DNA from: JAYEIA01 sp964472505
GTDB taxonomy: Bacteria; Bacteroidota; Bacteroidia; Bacteroidales; JAADGE01
Length of the DNA: 12,981 nucleotides
Direction: 5' to 3'
Assembly: GCA_964472505.1 (NCBI GenBank)
Contig: CAYYQW010000095.1
Location: 1-12,981, forward strand
Every line of letters begins with the position of its first letter. The first letter of the stretch is position 1. A program made the translations under genes and the position numbers. Positions 1 through 6,473 of the stretch are shown piece after piece. The notes under the pieces are model-generated. The model did no database searches. It saw only the letters and a program-made list of their open reading frames with translations, and was not told the DNA's origin.

Positions 1-37
1 GGGTCTAAAATTATAGACCCGAATAAGAATTTTATTC
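1..37. other. Two adjacent small inverted repeats
   Basis: Bases 1-7 (GGGTCTA) pair perfectly with 14-20 (TAGACCC) around a 6-base loop. Immediately after, 21-26 (GAATAA) pair with 32-37 (TTATTC) around a 5-base loop. They lie at the window edge downstream of the ubiD-like gene, so they could be part of a transcription end region for it or for an unseen neighbour. There is no clean T-tract directly after the GC-rich stem on either strand, so a standard intrinsic terminator is not established. Confidence 0.35.
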
Positions 38-177
38 ATTTTTTGAATTAGGCACTTTGCTAATATTTGCATTATTCTGATTCACAGTCATTAAAAAGGC
101 TATAATTTGCAAAATGTCTCTCTGATTAAGAATGCAGGCTACAAAATAAGATTTTTCCCGCATTTTGATCTTATCAA

Positions 178-227
178 TCCCCCTTGCCCTTCCGAAATAA
201 TCGGAACAGGCACTTCGCCAAGGGGGA
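178..227. repeat. Nested palindrome, possible dispersed intergenic repeat
   Basis: An outer 9-base arm at 178-186 (TCCCCCTTG) pairs with 219-227 (CAAGGGGGA). Inside it a 6-base arm at 190-195 (TTCCGA) pairs with 201-206 (TCGGAA) around the loop AATAA. The G/C-rich arms stand out from the AT-rich surroundings. The arrangement resembles a REP-like or MITE-like mobile palindrome, but only one copy is in the window. It lies 53 bases beyond the ubiD-like stop codon and lacks the T-tract expected of a terminator. The rest of bases 1-279 shows no convincing gene. Confidence 0.4.
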
Positions 228-279
228 ATCCGTAAAATACCGGTGTGCTGTAATTTTAAAATTTGTCGTATTCATACGC

Positions 280-2205
280 CTAATTCAATTCATTTTTATC
301 AGCTACGGCATCATCATTTAGCTTCAGCGGCATATACTTGAGCGATGGTGAGGCCTTGAACGGCCCGATATCGTATAAATTCCATTTTTCATTTACTTTC
401 TTAATAGTTGCTTCGTCCATGGTAACCACATTTGGCCAGTCGCGCGTAAAATTATCGCTTTGTTTGGTTTTCCGTGTGCCGTCTATAAAAATTTGAGACG
501 TTTTATTACGGTCGGTCTTTTTTAGAACATAACAGTCGCGTAAAGGCTCTATATTGTTGGCTGCCAGCCAGCTTGCCAATTCAATATCTTCGGCATCAGC
601 CGGATGCTCAATCAGCAGTATCAGTTTAACGGCATTGAAACCTTCTTCTCGGCTTAATTTATCGGCAAAAGCTCGAAAATCAAATGCCTTGGTTTTTTCT
701 GCTGAAATAATGATTGCGGATATACCTTCTTCCAACAGTTTTGTATTGACTTGTTTTATTTCCGGGTGTTTTTTCGAGTTTTCTCGAATGCTTTCCGTGG
801 CTTTTTTCCAATTCGTTTGTTCGAAAGGATTGATAATTTCATCCTCATATTTTGTGGTGCCGTCAATGGTCATTTTGCTGCCGAAAGCAAATTTAGCTGA
901 TGAATGGTCAAGAACATCCAAGGGGCCTTTGCTGAAACTTATGTGTTGCTCGGGGTCAATTTTCTGCGAAAGCTCCCTTGCCAGCGTTTTGTAATTATGA
1001 ATGGGAGCGTCTTTGTCGGTTACCACCAGTATTTTATTAAACATCATTTGTCCGGCGCCGCGCAGGGCATTGCTTACTTTATGGGCATGGCCGGAAAAGC
1101 TTTTCTCAATGGCGGCAATGGTAAGATTATGCGAAACTCCGACCACCGGAATGTCCATATCGCTCATTTCCGGCAGCATGGTGAGTTGAATGGGAGCCAG
1201 AAAGATGCGCTCGATGGCTTTGGAAATATAAGCGTCTTCCATGGGCGGAATCCCAACCGTTGTGGCGGGAAAGATGGCATCTTTTCGGTGGCTTATGGCC
1301 GTTATATGAAATTTCGGGTACCAATCGGCCAAAGAGTAAAATCCGGTATGATCCCCGAAAGGGCCTTCCCAAAAGAGCTCTTCTTCCGGGTCGATATAGC
1401 CTTCAATAATTATATCTGCATCAGCCGGCACTTCAATATTTTGGGTTTCGGCTTTTACCATTTTCACTTTTTTCTTACGCAGAAAACCGGCCAGCATGTA
1501 TTCGTCAATATTATCGGGCAAGGGAGCTACGGCCGAAAAAGTAAGTAAGGGGTCGCCTCCGAGGGCAACGGCAACAGGCATGCGCTCGCCTCTTTTTTTG
1601 TAGGCATTGTAATGCCGGGCGCCTACTTTGTGCTTGTGCCAATGCATGCCGGTTGTTTGTCCGTCAATTACTTGCATACGGTACATGCCTACATTGCGAG
1701 TTCCCGTATCGGGGTCTTTGGTAATGACTTGCGGCAATGTTATGAAGGGGGCGGCATCGTTGGGCCAGGTTGTAAGAATCGGGAATTTGTTAAGGTCGGG
1801 CTCTAAGGAAATTATTTCTTTGCAGGCAGCTTTTCGTCTTTGTTTTCCGGGCATGAAAGATGCTATGCGTGATAATTCGGGCAGTAGGGAAAGTTTGTCT
1901 TTGAGACTTTTTTGCGGACCGGACATTTTTTTGAAAAGACTGCTTATTTCATCGGCTTTCAGGTCGTAAGATTCAACATTCAAAGCCGCAAGCATGCGTT
2001 TGTGTGAACCGAGCATGTTTATCAGTACCGGGAAATCGTAGCCGGTATTCTCAAAAAGCAAGGCTTTGCCTCCGCCTTCTGATTTTGACATACGGTCGGC
2101 AATTTCGGATATTTCAAGCCGGGTATCTGCTTTTTCGGAAACTCTAATGAGTTCGCCTTTTTTTTCTAAAATTTCGCAAAATTCTCTCAAAGATTTATAG
2201 GCCAT
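280..2205 (-). CDS. UbiD-family prenyl-FMN-dependent decarboxylase
   Basis: A 641-residue cytoplasmic protein of the UbiD family, which removes carboxyl groups from aromatic or unsaturated acids using prenylated FMN made by a UbiX-type partner. Family landmarks are visible: N171 and R176 in GTRNVGMYRMQ match the cofactor/metal-binding Asn and catalytic Arg. A His-rich stretch (H188, H190, H192) and E253 are likely further metal or phosphate contacts. EGPFGDHTG supplies the acidic pair E280 and D285. Together these give the Arg-Glu-acid catalytic set, so the enzyme looks intact. The length fits the long UbiD relatives often annotated as menaquinone-biosynthesis decarboxylases in Bacteroidota, but the substrate cannot be read from sequence and no mqn or ubiX gene is here. 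The ATG start lies 17 bases after the hflX stop, so it is probably cotranscribed. The stop is TAG. Confidence 0.93.
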   Translation of the reverse strand: MAYKSLREFCEILEKKGELIRVSEKADTRLEISEIADRMSKSEGGGKALLFENTGYDFPVLINMLGSHKRMLAALNVESYDLKADEISSLFKKMSGPQKSLKDKLSLLPELSRIASFMPGKQRRKAACKEIISLEPDLNKFPILTTWPNDAAPFITLPQVITKDPDTGTRNVGMYRMQVIDGQTTGMHWHKHKVGARHYNAYKKRGERMPVAVALGGDPLLTFSAVAPLPDNIDEYMLAGFLRKKKVKMVKAETQNIEVPADADIIIEGYIDPEEELFWEGPFGDHTGFYSLADWYPKFHITAISHRKDAIFPATTVGIPPMEDAYISKAIERIFLAPIQLTMLPEMSDMDIPVVGVSHNLTIAAIEKSFSGHAHKVSNALRGAGQMMFNKILVVTDKDAPIHNYKTLARELSQKIDPEQHISFSKGPLDVLDHSSAKFAFGSKMTIDGTTKYEDEIINPFEQTNWKKATESIRENSKKHPEIKQVNTKLLEEGISAIIISAEKTKAFDFRAFADKLSREEGFNAVKLILLIEHPADAEDIELASWLAANNIEPLRDCYVLKKTDRNKTSQIFIDGTRKTKQSDNFTRDWPNVVTMDEATIKKVNEKWNLYDIGPFKASPSLKYMPLKLNDDAVADKNELN

Positions 2206-2222
2206 ATATATAATGTGTTTTT

Positions 2223-3404
2223 TTAATACAGGAAATCATCGTAAGGATAGCGCTGTGTATGAATTTTCTTTACTTCCCGGTACAAGGTTTCTTTTAATGT
2301 ATCAATATTTAGTTGCTTTAAAGCCGAAATAAAAACGGTGTTTTCACTTTTGGTGAAATAGATTTTTTTCAGATCATCCAAACTGTAGTTTTTCCTTTCT
2401 GTGGGCGTTAAATCATCGGCTTCTTTTTCTTCGTGAACATATTTGTCGGTCTTGTTAAAAACAAGGATGGTTTTGGTGTCGGCGGCACCGAGTTCGGCCA
2501 GTGTTTCGTTTACTACCTGTATGTGTTCTTCCACATTGGGGTGGGTGATGTCTGCTACATGCACCAAAAGGTCGGCTTCTCTGACCTCATCGAGTGTTGA
2601 TTTGAAGGATTCCACCAAGTGATGCGGCAGTTTTCGGATGAACCCTACGGTGTCGGTTATAAGAAAGGGCAAATTGCCGATAACCATTTTGCGTACGGTG
2701 GTTTCCAGTGTCGCAAAGAGTTTATCTTCGGCAAAAATATCCGATTTTGTTAATAAATTGGTTAAAGTAGATTTTCCGGCGTTGGTATAGCCCACCATGG
2801 CTACGCGCACTTTTTTACCGCGGTTTTTTCGCTGAGCATGCTTTTGCTTGTCAATTTTTTTTAGCTCATTTTCGAGTCGGGTAATTTTATCACGAATGAT
2901 ACGTCGGTCGGTTTCAATTTCTTTTTCACCCGGGCCGCGCATGCCTATACCTCCTCGTTGGCGCTCTAAGTGAGTCCACATACCTTTTAGCCGCGGCAGA
3001 ATGTATTGGTATTGAGCCAGTTCTACCTGAGCTTTGGCGTGAGCTGTTTTGGCGCGGCTTGCAAAAATATCAAGAATCAAATCGGTTCTGTCTAATACTT
3101 TGCATTTAAAGCCTTTTTGAATGTTTTGAATTTGTGAGGGTGAAAGATCATCATCAAAAATAACGGTGTCAATATCATTTTTTTTAACAAACTCGCTGAT
3201 TTCTTCAAATTTTCCTTTTCCTACAAAAGTGCGTATGTCGGGTTTGTTTACTTTTTGTGTGAAGCGTTTTACGGTATGTGCTCCGGCTGTTTCAGCCAGA
3301 AAAGCTAATTCATCCAGATATTCTTGGGTTTTTTCTTCCGGTTGTTGTTGGGTAATCAGGGCAATTAGAACTGCCTTTTCGGCATCTTTCGTCTTTTTTA
3401 TCAT
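2223..3404 (-). CDS. hflX: GTPase HflX
   Basis: A 393-residue HflX-type GTPase, a family that binds the 50S subunit and splits stalled or hibernating ribosomes during stress. An N-terminal HflX domain (about 15-150) is followed by the signature GMRGPGEKEIETDRR (154-168), a helical linker, and the G domain: P-loop GYTNAGKST (205-213), switch I with ATLETTVR (231-238), G3 DTVGF (251-255), G4 NKTD (317-320) and a G5-like SALK. All nucleotide-binding motifs are intact. Switch I has Glu-Thr-Thr where many relatives have Asp-Pro/Thr-Thr, a mild variation. The ATG at 3402-3404 is the first one in frame and is preceded by an A/T-rich leader with no clear Shine-Dalgarno site. The gene sits only about 31 bases beyond the terminator of the tonB genes and leads a two-gene unit with the ubiD-like gene. 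Confidence 0.96.
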   Translation of the reverse strand: MIKKTKDAEKAVLIALITQQQPEEKTQEYLDELAFLAETAGAHTVKRFTQKVNKPDIRTFVGKGKFEEISEFVKKNDIDTVIFDDDLSPSQIQNIQKGFKCKVLDRTDLILDIFASRAKTAHAKAQVELAQYQYILPRLKGMWTHLERQRGGIGMRGPGEKEIETDRRIIRDKITRLENELKKIDKQKHAQRKNRGKKVRVAMVGYTNAGKSTLTNLLTKSDIFAEDKLFATLETTVRKMVIGNLPFLITDTVGFIRKLPHHLVESFKSTLDEVREADLLVHVADITHPNVEEHIQVVNETLAELGAADTKTILVFNKTDKYVHEEKEADDLTPTERKNYSLDDLKKIYFTKSENTVFISALKQLNIDTLKETLYREVKKIHTQRYPYDDFLY

Positions 3405-3435
3405 TATGGCATTCGCTTGAAATATTTATATTTTA

Positions 3436-3461
3436 AAAAAGCCCGTTAATACGGGCTTTTT
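3436..3461 (-). terminator. Rho-independent terminator after the last tonB gene
   Basis: A 10-base perfect stem (AAAAAGCCCG at 3436-3445 with CGGGCTTTTT at 3452-3461) encloses the loop TTAATA. Read on the minus strand the stem ends in a run of T, the classic intrinsic terminator form, about 60 bases after the stop of the tonB gene at 3522. The flanking A and T runs make it symmetric, so it could work in both directions. It separates the TonB cluster from hflX. Confidence 0.88.
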
Positions 3462-3521
3462 GAGTATTTGATTAAGGCTCCGTCGGCCATAAATATATGC
3501 TTTTTGTAACGGAGTTCGTGT

Positions 3522-4199
3522 TTAGTTAAGTTTAAACCTAACCGGCACCGAGAACCATACGTTTACTCTTTTTCCGCCTTGGCGTCCGGGTGTGAATTTG
3601 GGTAAAGTTTTGATTACTCGTACGGCTTCGTCGTCCAATAAGGGGTCAACACCGCGTTGTACTTGTACTTCGCCTACACGTCCGTCTTTCAGAACAACAA
3701 AGCGTAAATATACGGTTCCTTGTATGTCATTTTCCTGTGCTACTACGGGGTAGTTCATATTTTCGGCAATGTATCTTCGCAGAGCCACTTGGCCTCCCGG
3801 AAATTCGGGCATTTTTTCTACAATTACAAAAACCTGACTTTCTTCTTCTTCATCTTCTTCGGTTTCAACGATGTCAAATTCCATGTCTTCTTCAGCTTCG
3901 AGGTCGAAGTCAAAATCACTTTCAAAATCTTCGGAGTCATCAACGATGTTAATGATTTCGGGTGTTTGCTGTTGTTCGGGTTCGGGTTCCGGTTTGGGCG
4001 GTTCAATGTCTTGTCTGGTAATTTCTACCATTTCGTCTTCGCCTTCAACTTGTCGAGCGCCGAATCCTTCGTCTTCACCCAACTGAACTTTCCAGTTGAA
4101 TGCTACGAGAATTATTCCTAATACTACAGCAAACCCTATTAATGTAAAAGCTGATTTGTATTTTTCGAGATCGACTTTTGGGTTTTTTTTGGTTTCCAT
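3522..4199 (-). CDS. TonB C-terminal domain protein, acidic linker (paralogue 4)
   Basis: A 225-residue single-pass inner-membrane protein of the energy-transducer TonB type. It has a short cytoplasmic tail with KKNPKVDLEKYK (4-15), one transmembrane helix (about 17-34), a Pro-Glu stretch PPKPEPEPE (67-75), a very acidic linker (87-120, 22 Asp/Glu in 34 residues), and a TonB-C domain (about 128-225) with MPEFPGG, YPVVAQENDIQGTVYLRFVV and the C-terminal VPVRFKLN strand. Family members span the periplasm and pass proton-motive energy from ExbB/ExbD to outer-membrane receptors; other TonB-C proteins act without receptors. It aligns without gaps to the paralogue at 5075-5752, including length and the position of MPEFPGG. 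The start is 96 bases after the stop of the paralogue at 4296. I saw no exact TAnnTTTG there, so cotranscription with that gene is likely. A strong terminator follows. Confidence 0.9.
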   Translation of the reverse strand: METKKNPKVDLEKYKSAFTLIGFAVVLGIILVAFNWKVQLGEDEGFGARQVEGEDEMVEITRQDIEPPKPEPEPEQQQTPEIINIVDDSEDFESDFDFDLEAEEDMEFDIVETEEDEEEESQVFVIVEKMPEFPGGQVALRRYIAENMNYPVVAQENDIQGTVYLRFVVLKDGRVGEVQVQRGVDPLLDDEAVRVIKTLPKFTPGRQGGKRVNVWFSVPVRFKLN

Positions 4200-4295
4200 C
4201 TTTTTGAATTTAAACGTTTTATGATTTTTTAGTCTTTAGAATATCCGATTATCTCATCGGGTAAAGATAGAGATAATTTTGGGAATTAAAAATAA

Positions 4296-4943
4296 TTACA
4301 AATTAAAACTTAGAGGCAAAATAAAATAGACTGCAACGGGCTTACCGTTTTGCGAGGCCGGCTTGAATTTTTTAACGGAACTCAGGGCGTTTATTACTTC
4401 TTGATCCAATTCTCGGTGAAGCGATTTTTTTATTTCCAATTCATCCACTTCTCCTTGATTGGTTACCACAAATTGTACGTAAACGGTACCTGAAATTTTT
4501 CCGCTGCTGATTTCATCCGGCAGTCGTATGGCTTTTGCCAAATCTCTTTTTAGTGCTGCAATTCCGCCCGGATATTCGGGCATTATTTCTGCACTGCGTA
4601 ATGGGTCATGTTTAGAACTTTTTCCTGTATTTTGTTGTTGTGTGCCTGTGTTTTCGTCGGGAACTTCTGTTTTACTTGTATCCGGAATTTCGGTTTCATC
4701 TTTTACCTGAACTATTTTCTCGGCTTTGGGCTTCACTTTTTGTTTAACAGCCAAGCCAATTTCGGGTTCAAATTCTGCCGGGAATTCCGATTGCGATACG
4801 CTGTATAATTTGGAGTTGATTGTGTTTTCTTTTTTATAATTGATAACTAAAAACACCAACAGAAGAACCATCGTAAGTGCTGTTGTAAAAAACAGCCCCT
4901 TGTACCGCTCTAAATCAACTTTGGGATTCTTCTTGTTTTCCAT
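4296..4943 (-). CDS. TonB C-terminal domain protein (paralogue 3)
   Basis: A 215-residue TonB-type inner-membrane protein. The cytoplasmic tail MENKKNPKVDLERYK (1-15) matches the sister genes; a transmembrane helix follows (about 17-35), then a Lys/Glu/Thr/Gln-rich periplasmic linker with little proline, and a TonB-C domain (about 119-215) with MPEYPGG (121-127), ISGTVYVQFVVTNQGEVDELEI and a terminal LPLSFNL strand. I chose the ATG at 4943 rather than the in-frame GTG at 4970 because the paralogues begin with the same M-x-x-KKNPK motif and because 4970 would lie within the predicted promoter at 4960-4991. The promoter suggests a transcription start separate from the blaI unit, with a short leader. 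The low-proline linker implies a more flexible or shorter span than the Pro-rich sisters. Confidence 0.88.
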   Translation of the reverse strand: MENKKNPKVDLERYKGLFFTTALTMVLLLVFLVINYKKENTINSKLYSVSQSEFPAEFEPEIGLAVKQKVKPKAEKIVQVKDETEIPDTSKTEVPDENTGTQQQNTGKSSKHDPLRSAEIMPEYPGGIAALKRDLAKAIRLPDEISSGKISGTVYVQFVVTNQGEVDELEIKKSLHRELDQEVINALSSVKKFKPASQNGKPVAVYFILPLSFNL

Positions 4944-4959
4944 AATGTATATTGAGCGG

Positions 4960-4991
4960 CAAATATACACAGTGCTTTGGAATCAATCCAA
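4960..4991 (-). promoter_or_regulatory. Candidate Bacteroidota promoter for tonB paralogues 3 and 4
   Basis: On the minus strand TATATTTG (4967-4960) matches the Bacteroidota -7 consensus TAnnTTTG exactly. Upstream TTG trinucleotides lie at 4991-4989 (21-base spacer) and 4986-4984 (16-base spacer); the former fits the usual -33 spacing better. Transcription would start only about 10-15 bases before the ATG at 4943. The 131-base gap to the upstream tonB stop shows no convincing terminator hairpin, so read-through from the blaI unit is also possible. Confidence 0.55.
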
Positions 4992-5074
4992 TTTTTTAAC
5001 AGACTTTATTATCAATATGCTTATTACACAGGCTTTTTAACACCTCCTTTTTTAATTTGTGAAATTTGTATTTG

Positions 5075-5752
5075 TCAATTCAGTTCAAATTTAATGGGTA
5101 TGCTCAGCTGTACCGATACTTTTCGTCCGTTTTGCTCGCCGGGCGTAAAGTCTGACAGTTTGCCGATGACCCGTAATGCTTCTTCGTTTAATAAAGGATC
5201 GGCGCCGCGAATAATTGTGGGCTGCGTTATTTTTCCTCGGGCGTTTATAACGATGCGTACGGTTACGGTTCCCTGTATCCCGTTTTCGGCTGCTGTGCGC
5301 GGATATTCCGTTTTGTTGGCAATGTCGCGCATCAATTTTTTTATGCCGCCCGGGTATTCGGGCATTTTGCTGACTGATGTAAAAATTATGCTACTCGAAT
5401 CAATGGGTTCGGGTGTTTCGTTAAATTCGAAAACTGTTCCTTCACCGGCACCAAGGTCTATCATAAAGGTGTCTTCAAATATATCGTCATTTCCTAACAA
5501 CTGTATAATTTCCGGAGCTATTTGCTTTTCGGGAATTTTTTTCGGCGGGGGCGGCGGTTCTTTGGGGCGAGTAATTTCTGCCAATTCGTTTTCCGCAAAA
5601 TCGGCAGTTGACGCGAATGATTCTGAAGCAGAAATGGGCGTTCGCCAATTAAAGACAATCAATAAAAGGCCAATTATGCTTACAAGTCCTATAAGGAAGA
5701 AAGATAATCGGTGTTTTTCGGGATCGATATTCGGATTTTTTTTCGTATTCAT
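5075..5752 (-). CDS. TonB C-terminal domain protein, proline-rich linker (paralogue 2)
   Basis: A 225-residue single-pass TonB-type protein. Tail MNTKKNPNIDPEKHR (1-15), transmembrane helix about 17-34, periplasmic linker with EPPPPPKKIPEK (65-76), and TonB-C domain (about 128-225) with MPEYPGG (130-136), YPRTAAENGIQGTVTVRIVI, GADPLLNEEALRVIGKL and a final IPIKFELN strand. It is the closest relative in the window of the gene at 3522-4199: same length, the PGG motif at the same residue, and similar DPLLxxEAxRVI blocks. Its linker is proline-rich rather than strongly acidic. The ATG follows the previous tonB stop by 21 bases, so it is very probably in the blaI-M56-tonB operon. The stop is TGA. 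Confidence 0.9.
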   Translation of the reverse strand: MNTKKNPNIDPEKHRLSFFLIGLVSIIGLLLIVFNWRTPISASESFASTADFAENELAEITRPKEPPPPPKKIPEKQIAPEIIQLLGNDDIFEDTFMIDLGAGEGTVFEFNETPEPIDSSSIIFTSVSKMPEYPGGIKKLMRDIANKTEYPRTAAENGIQGTVTVRIVINARGKITQPTIIRGADPLLNEEALRVIGKLSDFTPGEQNGRKVSVQLSIPIKFELN

Positions 5753-5773
5753 AGCTTTTGTTTTTATCTGAAA

Positions 5774-6430
5774 TTATAATTTGAAAACTACGGAAACAAT
5801 GCGTGTTGATGCCACAGTTTTTCCGTTTACAACTGCGGTCTGCCATTTGGGCATGGCTCTTATCAATCTGAGCGCTTCTTGATTGAGCAAATTATTTGAA
5901 CTGTTGACAATTTTTTCTTGGCTGATTGTTCCGTCTTTTTCAACGGTAAATTTTATATAAACCCGGCCTTGTATTTTATTTAATTTTGCTTTTTCCGGAT
6001 ATTTTAAATGCGTTTTGATGTAATGATTAAATGCGTTTTCTCCGCCCGGAAACTCAGCTTTTTGTTCGGCTATACTCAGTTTTTTTGAAAACTTACTTTC
6101 CGCCGATTCACCGGTGAATTCACCGTTTTTCGGCAAGTCTTTTTTTGTTGAATTTTGTAAACTTTTATTTACTTCTTCGTCGTTTTTTCTTTGGTCTAAA
6201 TTATTGTCTGATATATTTTTAGGTTCAGGAACTTCAATGTCTTGTTCAAGTATAACTAAGCGGCTGATAAACTCCGGTTCTCCCATAAAGCTTGATGCTT
6301 GTTGCGGATTATTCACCGGTACTTTATGTTCAATAATAATCAGTGCGAGCAGCAACACAACGGCGAATCCGGTGCCCAAAAACAGGCCTTTGCTTTTTTC
6401 TAAATTTGCTTTGTCGCTTTTCTTGTTCAT
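5774..6430 (-). CDS. TonB C-terminal domain protein (paralogue 1)
   Basis: A 218-residue TonB-type inner-membrane protein and the most divergent of the four. The cytoplasmic tail MNKKSDKANLEKSKG retains the LEKxKG pattern but not KKNPK. The transmembrane helix is about 17-33. The linker is polar (Asn, Lys, Ser, Glu) with only a short VPEP (67-70). The TonB-C domain (about 122-218) has AEFPGG in place of MPEYPGG, YPEKAKLNKIQGRVYIKFTVEKDG, and ends in SVVFKL. The ATG at 6430 is preferred over an in-frame TTG at 6457 because it matches the paralogue starts. It begins 43 bases after the M56 protease stop, placing it directly behind the sensor gene and suggesting coexpression. Confidence 0.88.
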   Translation of the reverse strand: MNKKSDKANLEKSKGLFLGTGFAVVLLLALIIIEHKVPVNNPQQASSFMGEPEFISRLVILEQDIEVPEPKNISDNNLDQRKNDEEVNKSLQNSTKKDLPKNGEFTGESAESKFSKKLSIAEQKAEFPGGENAFNHYIKTHLKYPEKAKLNKIQGRVYIKFTVEKDGTISQEKIVNSSNNLLNQEALRLIRAMPKWQTAVVNGKTVASTRIVSVVFKL

Positions 6431-6473
6431 TGTCTTTTTTATATGAGAGTTATGCAAAACCGGATTTTCATAT

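Noticed and set aside
32..163. 43-codon minus-strand ORF (MREKSYFVACIL...) in the left intergenic region
   Set aside because: No recognised family. The frame continues upstream through the palindrome without another ATG, so it is more likely repeat-derived than a real gene.
904..1548. Long plus-strand reading frame antisense to the ubiD-like gene
   Set aside because: Its translation has no recognisable domain and it lies wholly inside a well-supported UbiD coding region.
4296..4970. GTG start at 4970 for the third tonB gene
   Set aside because: It overlaps the predicted promoter, and the ATG at 4943 gives the N-terminus shared by the paralogues.
5774..6457. TTG start at 6457 for the first tonB gene
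   Set aside because: The ATG at 6430 matches the start position of the paralogues relative to the membrane helix.
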